This document shows, in pieces, positions 23,380 through 30,114 of a DNA stretch of 42,052 nt (the first letter of the stretch is position 1; each line of letters starts with the position of its first letter). The stretch spans positions 1 to 42,052 of the IMG/VR virus record IMGVR_UViG_3300007515_000015, one strand, 5' to 3'. The position numbers and the translations under genes were made by a program. This DNA is from a virus. The notes beneath the pieces were generated by a model that was not told where the DNA came from, did not search any database, and worked only from the letters and a program-made list of their open reading frames with translations.

Positions 23380-23579
23380 TGAGTAGTGCGAGGCTATGTA
23401 TCACGGTGCCTGAGGCGCTATGGCGTCGAGCGTGCCCCGACGGTGACTCACCGTCGAAGGTCGTACAGGAGGCGCTCCGCCTGATGGTGGACGCCAAGTT
23501 CGAGGCGACGAACGCCTCCATCCGAGAGTACTACGAGGAGGCCATTTACTCAGGGTACTACGAGGAGGCCATGTCATGA
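23379..23579 (+). CDS. Ribbon-helix-helix-like small protein
   Basis: This is a 66-aa protein starting at ATG 23379 after AGGAGGTG; the earlier start at 23370 is less likely. The N-terminal 'ARLCITVPEALWRRAC' and 'SPSKVVQEALRLMVDAKF' match the beta strand and two helices of ribbon-helix-helix DNA-binding proteins. A repeated YYEEA appears twice at the end (DNA repeat of about 17 bases at 23530 and 23557). It may be a regulator of early genes. Confidence 0.7.
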   Translation: MSSARLCITVPEALWRRACPDGDSPSKVVQEALRLMVDAKFEATNASIREYYEEAIYSGYYEEAMS

Positions 23580-23653
23580 GTAAGAAGCGCAAGCAGCCAC
23601 ACAACCTGCGACCGAAGGGCGGTCGCACGACCCCGAAGGGAGGGCGACGATGA
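23576..23653 (+). CDS. Tiny basic peptide (25 codons)
   Basis: ATG 23576 overlaps the preceding TGA (ATGA) after a GAGGAGG site, and the frame ends TGA 23653. The product is Lys/Arg/Gly-rich (MSKKRKQP...RPKGGR). Coupling and ribosome site are good, but the length is very short, so it may not be a functional protein. Confidence 0.4.
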   Translation: MSKKRKQPHNLRPKGGRTTPKGGRR

Positions 23654-23661
23654 AGGAATGA

Positions 23662-23675
23662 ACTCTACATAGAGT
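23662..23675. promoter_or_regulatory. Short perfect palindrome, operator-like
   Basis: ACTCTA and TAGAGT form six-base arms with a two-base spacer. It lies two bases before a possible start codon at 23677, in a small gap between tiny genes. It could be an operator for a dimeric regulator such as the ribbon-helix-helix or XRE protein, or an mRNA hairpin. The evidence is the symmetry only. Confidence 0.4.
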
Positions 23676-23676
23676 C

Positions 23677-23769
23677 ATGAGTACCCTCGCACCACGCAAG
23701 GTGGCACCGGCTCACGACCGGAGCGAGGGACGACGGAAGCACCGTCAACCTAGGAATGGAGGTTCCTAA
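23677..23769 (+). CDS. Tiny basic peptide (30 codons)
   Basis: The frame from ATG 23677 to TAA 23769 overlaps the next gene's ATG (TAATG). The product is Arg/Pro/His-rich. The ribosome site is weak (AAGGAAT at distance), and the region also holds the leader hairpin of the next gene. It could be a leader peptide for 23769-23960 rather than a protein gene. Confidence 0.35.
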   Translation: MSTLAPRKVAPAHDRSEGRRKHRQPRNGGS

Positions 23770-23960
23770 TGAAAGTAACCCCAAGACATGAAACCTTTAT
23801 CGACGTGGAGTTGGACCACACCTCGCAACAGGCATTGCGCTTGCTGTTCGAGCGGACACCCAACTTCCCTTCGCTGCTGCTTCCACTAGCGGAGGCAGTC
23901 GGGTGGGAAGATCCTGCTCCCCGCCGCGCCGTCTACATGAAGGCGAAGGAGTCGGCATGA
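23769..23960 (+). CDS. Small protein of unknown function
   Basis: This is a 63-aa protein. The ATG at 23769 follows the AGGAATGGAGGTTCC leader, which also occurs before 24322. The sequence is amphipathic helical ('SQQALRLLFERTPNFPSLLL', 'PLAEAVGWEDPAPRRAVYM'). It is coupled to the next gene by an ATGA overlap. It has no cysteines. No family is recognised. Confidence 0.7.
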   Translation: MKVTPRHETFIDVELDHTSQQALRLLFERTPNFPSLLLPLAEAVGWEDPAPRRAVYMKAKESA

Positions 23961-24130
23961 CTGAAGCCACCCAAGGCACTACGTCTGCCTTTACCCAACC
24001 GTGTCTACCGGGCTTTGAACCCGACGACACGCCAAGCGACGAACCCTCTCTGGAGGATAGGGTCATTCGGGTCTTGATGGCATCAGCCCGAGCGAAACTG
24101 GCTGCCTCCAAGGAGGCGGACGGATGCTGA
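23957..24130 (+). CDS. Small protein with PCLPGFEP motif
   Basis: This is a 57-aa protein from ATG 23957. It has a disordered N-terminal half with 'QPCLPGFEPDD', resembling short peptide motifs that bind sliding clamps (Q-x2-L-x-F-like), then a helix ('DRVIRVLMASARAKLAASKE'). If real, the motif would recruit the host DNA polymerase III beta clamp. This is a hypothesis from motif likeness only. It overlaps the next gene by seven bases. Confidence 0.65.
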   Translation: MTEATQGTTSAFTQPCLPGFEPDDTPSDEPSLEDRVIRVLMASARAKLAASKEADGC

Positions 24131-24255
24131 GCGTACTCACCGTCGTCATCCAAGTCCTATTCATCGTGGTCGTACCCTTTGCGATGTACGCCTGCTACCG
24201 AGAATGGCGCGAGGACCTCAAAGAGTTCTGGCGCGACGAGTTCAAACGGGGTTAG
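24124..24255 (+). CDS. Tiny single-pass membrane protein
   Basis: This is a 43-codon frame with AAGGAGG before ATG 24124. It has a strong hydrophobic helix (residues 3-22, 'SVLTVVIQVLFIVVVPFAMY') followed by a charged tail with 'REWREDLKEFWRDEF'. It overlaps the previous stop by seven bases. It may act as a small membrane effector, such as a superinfection-exclusion or holin-like peptide. The function is unknown. Confidence 0.65.
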   Translation: MLSVLTVVIQVLFIVVVPFAMYACYREWREDLKEFWRDEFKRG

Positions 24256-24261
24256 CCCGAT

Positions 24262-24291
24262 TTGGCATAGGCAACCAACGTCTGCTAAAAT
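24262..24291 (+). promoter_or_regulatory. Sigma-70-type promoter candidate
   Basis: TTGGCA (24262-24267) and TAAAAT (24286-24291) are separated by 18 bases, each one mismatch from consensus (TTGACA, TATAAT). It lies in the 66-base gap before the gene at 24322, with the ribosome leader beginning at 24306. It is the best promoter seen in the window and would drive the early genes to the right, including the AAA+/VWA pair. Confidence 0.65.
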
Positions 24292-24321
24292 GGCAGGCAG
24301 CCGACAGGAATGGAGGTTCCA

Positions 24322-24534
24322 ATGGCTGAGTTACCCGGTGAGATCAAGACGATCCACCTTCCCGGTCCAACCCGGTGCTGTGACTTGTGTGCGATAGAGG
24401 ACAAGGAGCAGGACGCGGAGTACGACATGCCAACGATCTTCGGGTCGTGGGGGTATGTATGCGAGGCGCACCTTCGCACGCATGTACCTCGCGGCGGGGA
24501 GTCGATCGGTACCCACATCGTTTGGACGGGCTGA
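24322..24534 (+). CDS. Small Cys-rich, zinc-binding protein
   Basis: This is a 70-aa protein starting at ATG 24322 after TGGAGGTTCC; the ATG at 24310 lies inside the leader. The cysteines CCDLC (about 19-23) and, after about 25 residues, 'YVCEAHLRTH' make a C2-C-H type zinc site. It is acidic in the middle. It is coupled to the next gene by TGATG. It is likely a small zinc-finger protein of early function. Confidence 0.7.
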   Translation: MAELPGEIKTIHLPGPTRCCDLCAIEDKEQDAEYDMPTIFGSWGYVCEAHLRTHVPRGGESIGTHIVWTG

Positions 24535-24668
24535 TGCCCGCCGAACGGACCACCTACTGCCGGTGTACCTCCTGTAAGAAGGACGCACACGGGCAAGGAC
24601 CCGGACTCGTATGGGTATGGGACGAGTCCCGCGACAAGTGGATAAGGGGGTGGCCGATCTCCTGCTGA
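24534..24668 (+). CDS. Tiny Cys-rich protein
   Basis: This is a 44-codon frame from ATG 24534, overlapping the previous stop (TGATG), to TGA 24668. It has Cys at 'YCRCTSCKK' (C-x-C-x2-C) and a final Cys, enough for one metal site. It has an aromatic centre ('VWVWDESRDKWIRGW'). It follows another zinc protein in the same operon. The function is unknown. Confidence 0.6.
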   Translation: MPAERTTYCRCTSCKKDAHGQGPGLVWVWDESRDKWIRGWPISC

Positions 24669-24697
24669 CCTGCTACGGCTACCGAGCCTAGCCCTTT

Positions 24698-24730
24698 GTC
24701 CCGCACCACCCTCCCCTACGGGTGCGGGAC
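24698..24730 (+). terminator. Hairpin before the AAA+ gene
   Basis: GTCCCGCACC (24698-24707) pairs perfectly with GGTGCGGGAC (24721-24730) around a 13-base loop, in the 107-base gap before the AAA+ gene. No T-run follows, only ATTGG. It could be an attenuator or a partial terminator that sets the level of the ATPase pair, or an mRNA processing site. Confidence 0.5.
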
Positions 24731-24775
24731 ATTGGGGTGCGCTCGCACCAACAGACCTCTTTGGAAGGAGGCAAC

Positions 24776-25873
24776 ATGAATGACACCGACACTTCGGCTG
24801 ACCCCATCGTGGTTCACCCGGAAGACGTTGGGCAACAGGTAGACACAGTTACCTTGACTACTCACGAAACATGCGGGTATGCCAAGGTGGAACTACCGAG
24901 GTACGACCCCATGTCGTTCCCCGAGTCTGACCGGGTAAAGATCCCGACAGAATCTACCTTCATCGACCACGACGACCTCTCATACCGAGTCGGCGTGGAC
25001 TTCGCACGGGGACGAGTCCCCATGCTTTGGGGACCAGCAGGGGTGGGCAAGACACAACTAGCCCGCCACCTTGCGTTCCTCATGCGGGTTCCCTTTGAGC
25101 GTATCCCGCTCGGTGAGACCTCAGAACGTGAGGATGTTACCGGGCACTACGAACTCAAGGGTGCCACCACCGAGTGGATCACATCACGGCTAGCCCGGTC
25201 ATTCACCCGACCGGGAGTCGTATGCGTGGACGAGTGGAACGCAGCCCCACCGGCTGTACTCCACGTCGCCCGTCCTGTCCTAGACGACTCCGCCGCGCTC
25301 GCGCTGGACGCCTACGACGGGCGCATCCTGATGAAGCATCCCCATTGCTTCATGGTTGCGACAGGCAACCCCGACTGGATGCCCCAGTACGCAGGTCTGC
25401 TACCACTCAGCGAGGCTGACGCCGACAGGCTTTCCCACATCAACGTGGGGTGGCCGGAAGTACGGACAGAAGCAGAGATCCTTCTCAACCACCTCGGCCA
25501 GCACGATCTGGACAAGGTACCGGCATGGCAAGTTCTCTGCGCCCTCGCCACATGGCAGGACCTCCGGTCAAGCATCGACCGGCAGGGCCTAGCGATCACG
25601 GCTGGCACCCGGTCGCTGATCAACTTCGTTGAGTGTCTCCAGTACCACCCGGTACGAGAGTCGATGGCGAAGGTGTACCAGCGTATGGACTCCCAGTCGT
25701 ACTCGCGTGTCGAACAGGCGTTGGACTCCCACGATTGGGGACGCAACCCCAACCCGACAGCGCTCGAGTTCTGCGAGTCAGTAGCGGACCCCGCATACGA
25801 ACTCGCCTCCAAGGTGGGTACGACCCTCACCGTGGAGGAGTGCGACGAGGGTGAAGACGGGGACGATGAGTAG
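24776..25873 (+). CDS. MoxR/CobS-like AAA+ ATPase
   Basis: This is a 365-aa protein. The ATG at 24776 follows GGAAGGAGG at good spacing; the longer frame from 24722 runs through the hairpin. It shows Walker A 'GPAGVGKT' (86-93), Walker B 'VVCVDEWN' (148-155), sensor-1 'VATGNPDW' (N198) and an arginine in 'SEADADRLSHINVGW' (R218) typical of the dynein-related AAA_5/MoxR/CobS group. The N-terminal 70 residues are a separate beta-rich part, as in CobS. It ends overlapping the start of a CobT-like VWA protein, the usual partner. I expect a hexameric ring that remodels a target with its partner's help. The target is unknown. Confidence 0.9.
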   Translation: MNDTDTSADPIVVHPEDVGQQVDTVTLTTHETCGYAKVELPRYDPMSFPESDRVKIPTESTFIDHDDLSYRVGVDFARGRVPMLWGPAGVGKTQLARHLAFLMRVPFERIPLGETSEREDVTGHYELKGATTEWITSRLARSFTRPGVVCVDEWNAAPPAVLHVARPVLDDSAALALDAYDGRILMKHPHCFMVATGNPDWMPQYAGLLPLSEADADRLSHINVGWPEVRTEAEILLNHLGQHDLDKVPAWQVLCALATWQDLRSSIDRQGLAITAGTRSLINFVECLQYHPVRESMAKVYQRMDSQSYSRVEQALDSHDWGRNPNPTALEFCESVADPAYELASKVGTTLTVEECDEGEDGDDE

Positions 25874-28160
25874 GCGGAGCGACCACCCGTCAATCGGCGC
25901 ACTCGAGAACGAAGCGTGGCTACACGATACCGACCCGGATTGGATCAAAGCATACGAAGTAATGGGGGACCTCGTACCGAGGTTCACCGACATCGTACGA
26001 CTCGCGGCTGGTGACACGGGCCTACAGGTCATAGTCCGACCTAATCAGGGTCCAATGACCAACGGGGCCAAGGTCGTCATACCCGTAGACATCGGGTTCG
26101 CTAACGTCGATCCGAAGCGTCCGTGTACCTGTGACACGAGCGACGACTGCGCCTACCACGTCTTTGTGGGGTACCTGATTCACGAAGCAGCCCACATCGC
26201 TTTGGGTTCCACCAAAAAGGTGACGCCCGAACTGATCGGGGACGTACTCGCGTCGTTCGACAAGATCGGGGCGTACATCGGGCCGAAATATGCGGAGCAG
26301 GCGTTCACTTCGCCAGCATCCACCACCGCCCGGGTGACACTCGAAGCGATGACGGTCCTGACACCCGAACAATGGAGCAGGTACGACCGCAAGCCGGTGA
26401 GTCTCCTTGAAGTGGCCGGCCTGTTCAATCGTCACGCTCCCAACGTATGTAACGCCTTGGAAGATGCCCGCATCAACCAAGTGATGGGGTTACAGCGATC
26501 CGCTTTGGACCAAGTTATGAGAAGGCTCCTCAAGCGCATAGTGATAAGCGCGATGGGGGTAGAGGACGGACTCGGGGAAGCACCAATCGGGTACCAAGTC
26601 GCTGTCGGTATGGAAGTCAAGATGGAGCATGACCTTGATCTCGGACCTCTACTGAAGTCTGAGACAGCATCAGTCGCCCTTGCCGACGACGTACTCCACC
26701 GGCTCGTCACCAACCCCGACCTGTTCCAAAGCACCGCCGATTGCGTGGCTGCTTCTGCCATTCTCACCGAACACCTCCGCAACACATACGGGTTGTACGA
26801 GGTGTCCGTAGACCGTGAAACCCGACAGGGATCGAAGTTGAAATCCGGTAAGGACACGGGCGACGACGGCAAGATGAAGCCAAGCCAGCAGAAACGGGAA
26901 GCAAAGGAGTTGGGTCAGGGCTCCGACCGGACTTTGACCCGGTCAAGGAACACCGCCCGCGCCGACGACCGAGGGTTCGGAGAGTATGACCGAACCCACG
27001 ACACCCCAACAGAGGACCCTCAAACCCGAACCGACTTGAACAAGGCGTTGATCGACGCTCTGGACAAACTCGCAGACCCAACTGAGGTAGAGGGCCCTGC
27101 TGAGGCAGCCAACACCCCGTATGCGGGTGGCTACGGAGTCAAAGCGGGGTCAGGGGAAGGCTCCTACCGAACCGTCGTGCTTCGCCCCAATCTGGAAGTT
27201 CGAGCGCATGACGACATCATGATCGGACCCGGGTTCACATACGCAGCGGGCAACTCGGGCGCGCCGGAACGAATCCAAACCTTGGACAACCAGACGTTCA
27301 AGCCCGTCGAAGCATCGCAGCGGGCTCTAGCCGAAGCCCTTGGACTCAACCGGAGGTCAGCGAACGTGCCGAACCTCCCGTCCGGGCGTCTACATGGCAG
27401 CAAACTCGCCAAGGTCCCGTCTGGTGGACGGCGAGTATTCAGGCGTGTAGAGAAGCCAGCCAAGAGGTCGTATGCGGTACTCATAGGGGTTGACCAATCC
27501 GGCTCCACTCACGGAGGTACGGACGACCAACTACGGGCACTCGCGTACGGGCAGGCCGAGTTGCTGGACAGAGCGGGAATACCGTTCGCCATCGCAGGCC
27601 ACACCGGACGAGGGTACGCCACACACCTTGACGGGGACAGGTTCGGGGAGTTCGAGTGGGAATCGAAGGAAGCCTGCGAAGAAGTCTGCCAGTCCTACGG
27701 CGTGGAGCCGGGGGGCCGGATAGACCTCGCAACCATCCAACTCATCAAGAACTTCGCTGAACCGTGGGACCTAAGAGCGAAACTGGCTCACGCCAACTTG
27801 TCGGGCGTGGCCCAGAACCTAGACGGCATCACCCTGCGGGCGTACATGAATCTGCTCTGCTCGCACAGAGCGACCGACCGCATCCTGCTCTACTACACGG
27901 ACGGGGCAATGCCCGCTGAGGACAGGTCCCACCAGACTCCGATCTTGGAGGCGGAGTGCCGACGGGCGAAGGCCATGTCGATGCTCCCCGACCGGCGACT
28001 ACACCTCATCGGTGTCGGAGTCGGCACCGACTCGCCCAAGAAGTACGGACTCGACACCATCGAAGTCCCGAATCTGATTGAGGAGGGTGAAGACGAACTC
28101 GGCATCGGCCTCGTCGTAGAAGGTCTGTCGGAACGAATCCAAGCAACCATCAACAAGTGA
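25866..28160 (+). CDS. CobT-like protein with HExxH and VWA domains
   Basis: This is a 764-aa protein (ATG 25866; a GTG at 25851 is also possible). The N-terminal part has CTCDTSDDC (87-95) and a zincin-like 'HEAAHIALG' (H106-H110), followed by 'NALEDARINQVMG' (197-208), like CobT and DUF2201 proteins. Residues of about 320-420 are polar and low-complexity. A CobT-like linker ('GRLHGSKLAKVPSGGRRVF') leads to a VWA domain with MIDAS 'DQSGST' (D543, S545, S547) and 'YTDGAMP' (D679). It is encoded directly after and overlapping the AAA+ gene. The pair resembles cobalt-chelatase CobST or MoxR-VWA, but no CobN is present, so chelation is doubtful. Confidence 0.85.
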   Translation: MSRRSDHPSIGALENEAWLHDTDPDWIKAYEVMGDLVPRFTDIVRLAAGDTGLQVIVRPNQGPMTNGAKVVIPVDIGFANVDPKRPCTCDTSDDCAYHVFVGYLIHEAAHIALGSTKKVTPELIGDVLASFDKIGAYIGPKYAEQAFTSPASTTARVTLEAMTVLTPEQWSRYDRKPVSLLEVAGLFNRHAPNVCNALEDARINQVMGLQRSALDQVMRRLLKRIVISAMGVEDGLGEAPIGYQVAVGMEVKMEHDLDLGPLLKSETASVALADDVLHRLVTNPDLFQSTADCVAASAILTEHLRNTYGLYEVSVDRETRQGSKLKSGKDTGDDGKMKPSQQKREAKELGQGSDRTLTRSRNTARADDRGFGEYDRTHDTPTEDPQTRTDLNKALIDALDKLADPTEVEGPAEAANTPYAGGYGVKAGSGEGSYRTVVLRPNLEVRAHDDIMIGPGFTYAAGNSGAPERIQTLDNQTFKPVEASQRALAEALGLNRRSANVPNLPSGRLHGSKLAKVPSGGRRVFRRVEKPAKRSYAVLIGVDQSGSTHGGTDDQLRALAYGQAELLDRAGIPFAIAGHTGRGYATHLDGDRFGEFEWESKEACEEVCQSYGVEPGGRIDLATIQLIKNFAEPWDLRAKLAHANLSGVAQNLDGITLRAYMNLLCSHRATDRILLYYTDGAMPAEDRSHQTPILEAECRRAKAMSMLPDRRLHLIGVGVGTDSPKKYGLDTIEVPNLIEEGEDELGIGLVVEGLSERIQATINK

Positions 28161-28170
28161 AGGAGCAGCA

Positions 28171-28476
28171 ATGACCATGCCAACCCCAACGGAGCAATGC
28201 CCGCGATGTGATCGCACAACGCTCCAATACGAACAAGTATTGAACGCCTTGTCTCGCACAACCCGAGGCTTCTACGACCCGCCCGTGTACGTCTGCTCCG
28301 ACTGCGGAACAGACGAAGCACTAGAGGAGTACTTCCTCCACTCGGCTACACCTAAGGACGCTTGGCCCCTGCCGGCCCTGTCGTTCGTGAGTCTGGTTGA
28401 CGACATGAAAGCACGAGTCGAAGAGCACCGACTAATCATCAACATGCCCGCTGAGGGCAAGGAGGAAACACAATGA
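28171..28476 (+). CDS. Zinc-ribbon protein
   Basis: This is a 101-aa protein with GAAGGAG before its start. Two CxxC pairs, 'CPRCDRTT' (about 10-13) and 'VCSDCGTDEA' (about 42-45), form a zinc ribbon. The C-terminal half is helical and acidic. It overlaps the next gene by four bases. It may act with the AAA+/VWA pair just upstream or as a transcription adaptor; nothing more can be read. Confidence 0.7.
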   Translation: MTMPTPTEQCPRCDRTTLQYEQVLNALSRTTRGFYDPPVYVCSDCGTDEALEEYFLHSATPKDAWPLPALSFVSLVDDMKARVEEHRLIINMPAEGKEETQ

Positions 28477-28715
28477 GCGACGAAGGTTTCTCAATCACCA
28501 CGCCGGAAGGCATCGAAGCGTACCGGCTGCTCACTATCAGGGCTGCGTTGCGGTTGGAAGTCAAGACTGGTCTGAAAGCCAGCCGAGCAAACGTCCTACA
28601 CGCAGCACAGCGGGTCATCGAAGAGCGAAACATGGCTCCCGTCCGCACCCGCAAGCAGGCACTCAAGGCAATGGACCTGATCTGCGACGAGTTGGAACCG
28701 GGAGTCCTGAAGTGA
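28473..28715 (+). CDS. Small helical protein of unknown function
   Basis: This is an 80-aa protein with CAAGGAGG before the ATG at 28473. It starts 'SITTPEGIEAYRLLTIRAAL', then 'RANVLHAAQRVIEERNM' and 'KQALKAMDLICDELEPG'. It is all-alpha and amphipathic, with one cysteine. Similar short proteins sit in early operons of many actinobacterial phages. The family is not recognised. Confidence 0.7.
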   Translation: MSDEGFSITTPEGIEAYRLLTIRAALRLEVKTGLKASRANVLHAAQRVIEERNMAPVRTRKQALKAMDLICDELEPGVLK

Positions 28716-28924
28716 TGAGCCGCATGAGCGACCTTCATCTGGACATACAGCGCCACCTCGGGTCTGAAATCCAAGACACCTTTGGCCGGTGCGCTCGTCC
28801 AGAAGACTTGGCACGTTGCGTCTACAACGCAGGCGCATACCTGAACGTGCCGACAGGTGAGGTACTACAAGTACTGAACGACATGATCAACGAAGCAACG
28901 AAGGAGATGGAAAGCGATGAGTGA
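28712..28924 (+). CDS. Small protein of unknown function
   Basis: This is a 70-aa protein whose start overlaps the previous stop (ATGA-like; ATG 28712 or 28715 both possible). It contains 'QDTFGRCARPEDLARCVYNA' and 'PTGEVLQVLNDMINEATKEM'. It is helical and acidic. It overlaps the next gene by eight bases. The function is unknown. Confidence 0.65.
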   Translation: MMSRMSDLHLDIQRHLGSEIQDTFGRCARPEDLARCVYNAGAYLNVPTGEVLQVLNDMINEATKEMESDE

Positions 28925-29300
28925 CCTCAAGATATTCAACGTGGTCAACGAAGGCGGCAAGGCCCGACTGGTGCCACTCAGCACCGAGTGTGAGGAATAC
29001 AACGGGTGGACAAACCGTGAAACATGGGCAGTCAACCTCCACCTATCCAACAAGCAGGACTGGTACCAAGGAGCAATCGACGCAGTAGCAAAGCAACTTC
29101 ACGACGAACCCGACACCTCTCCCGTCTACATGGGTGACGTACTCCGTCAATACTGGGACTACGACATCTTCTGCGACCCCGATCTCGAGTTGGAATGGGA
29201 AGTCCTAGTACTCCGTGACGTAGGCAGCGAATGGCGGGTCAACTGGACGGAGATCGCAGAGCATTGGATCGCAGACGTAAAGGAGCATCAAGATGCCTGA
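28917..29300 (+). CDS. DUF7249-like protein
   Basis: This is a 127-aa protein with GAAGGAG before ATG 28917. The block 'EEYNGWTNRETWAVNLHL' (about 26-43) is the signature of a small family found in phages and plasmids (DUF7249, 'NGWTNxETWxVNLWL'). The C-terminal half is rich in Asp/Glu/Trp, suggesting an acidic helical domain that may mimic DNA or bind a protein. The function is unknown in the family. Confidence 0.75.
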   Translation: MSDLKIFNVVNEGGKARLVPLSTECEEYNGWTNRETWAVNLHLSNKQDWYQGAIDAVAKQLHDEPDTSPVYMGDVLRQYWDYDIFCDPDLELEWEVLVLRDVGSEWRVNWTEIAEHWIADVKEHQDA

Positions 29301-29571
29301 CATAGACGACCTAGTAAGCGCACAGGACATAGGGCAGATCGCTCAGGTCCGTACCTCTGCGGTAAACAACTGGCATAAAAGGTACGGGACTTTCCCCCAG
29401 CCGTACATCGAACGGTGGGGTCGGATGCTGTGGCTCCGAACAGAAGTCATGGACTGGCTTGAATCATCTGGAAGGCTGACAGCCCACGCAATCATCAGAA
29501 ACCTCCTGTCGGAAGACCCGGACATCTCCGCTGCCGAGAAGTGGCTGGACCAATCAGAGGGACGGGCATGA
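29293..29571 (+). CDS. Excisionase/MerR-type HTH protein
   Basis: This is a 92-aa protein. Residues 5-60 read 'LVSAQDIGQIAQVRTSAVNN', 'WHKRYGTFPQPYIERWG' and 'MLWLRTEVMDWLES', a winged-helix of the AlpA/excisionase/MerR type with the usual Trp-x3-Y pattern. GTAAAGGAGC precedes it. As there is no integrase, it is more likely a transcriptional regulator than an excisionase. Confidence 0.75.
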   Translation: MPDIDDLVSAQDIGQIAQVRTSAVNNWHKRYGTFPQPYIERWGRMLWLRTEVMDWLESSGRLTAHAIIRNLLSEDPDISAAEKWLDQSEGRA

Positions 29572-29873
29572 TCGAGTGTGTGATTTGTGGGGTTACTGAC
29601 CCCGAAGAAGGTCTGTCAGGACCGGGCAACCACGGTATCGAAGGCGACGTTTGCGAACTGTGCTTCCGGGTGGCACCGATGACTGACGACTTCGGAAAGG
29701 AGCATCACAGTGGCAGGTGGGTACCAGTTCCGCCCGCTCATCTAGGCGATGACTTGGACGAGTGGGTTGAAACCTGTCCGCATGATCGGGTCGAGTTGCT
29801 AGCCCACGACCGCGAAGCGCGCCATTACATATGGGAGTGGATTCCGTTTGAGTCCGAAGAGCGACATGGTTGA
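29568..29873 (+). CDS. Zinc-finger-like small protein
   Basis: This is a 101-aa protein from ATG 29568 (ATGA overlap); the longer frame from 29541 is rejected. It has a CVICGVTDPEEG knuckle and a second 'DVCELCFRVA', together a two-CxxC zinc site. The C-terminal half has Trp/His/Glu and 'CPHDRVELLAH'. It lies in a run of small Cys-rich early genes. The function is unknown. Confidence 0.7.
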   Translation: MIECVICGVTDPEEGLSGPGNHGIEGDVCELCFRVAPMTDDFGKEHHSGRWVPVPPAHLGDDLDEWVETCPHDRVELLAHDREARHYIWEWIPFESEERHG

Positions 29874-30114
29874 AGCAAACTGTGTTCGCTCTGGCTGGTG
29901 CTGCCAGCAGGCCCCATGCCCGTTCGGTGAAGCCGAAGAAGGCGGAACTGCCTGTATCCACCTCGTTGGCGATGAACCCGGCGAGTACGAGTGTGGCAGG
30001 TACGATGAGATCATGGCTATGCCACCCGAGATGGGAGCAGAGGTCGCTCCAGCCTTCGGCGCTGGATGCTGCTCTAACTTCAATCCGGTGCGAATCGCCC
30101 TGCTGTCACGGTGA
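29866..30114 (+). CDS. YkgJ-like Cys-rich protein
   Basis: This is an 82-aa protein (ATG 29866). Cysteines are arranged as 'VRSGWCCQQAPCPFG', 'CIHL', 'EYECGRYDE' and 'FGAGCCSNF', resembling the YkgJ/CxxCxxCC family of zinc or iron-sulfur proteins often found in phages. It would bind one or two metals. It overlaps the methyltransferase gene by four bases. The role is unknown; redox or metal sensing is possible. Confidence 0.75.
   Translation: MVEANCVRSGWCCQQAPCPFGEAEEGGTACIHLVGDEPGEYECGRYDEIMAMPPEMGAEVAPAFGAGCCSNFNPVRIALLSR

Noticed and set aside
24937-25365. Minus- and plus-strand frames opposite or inside the AAA+ gene
   Set aside because: They are Arg/Pro/Ser-rich shadow frames over a gene with complete AAA+ motifs.
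24776-28160. Calling the pair true cobaltochelatase subunits (cobS, cobT)
   Set aside because: No CobN subunit or cobalamin gene is present; the likeness covers domains shared with many MoxR-VWA pairs.
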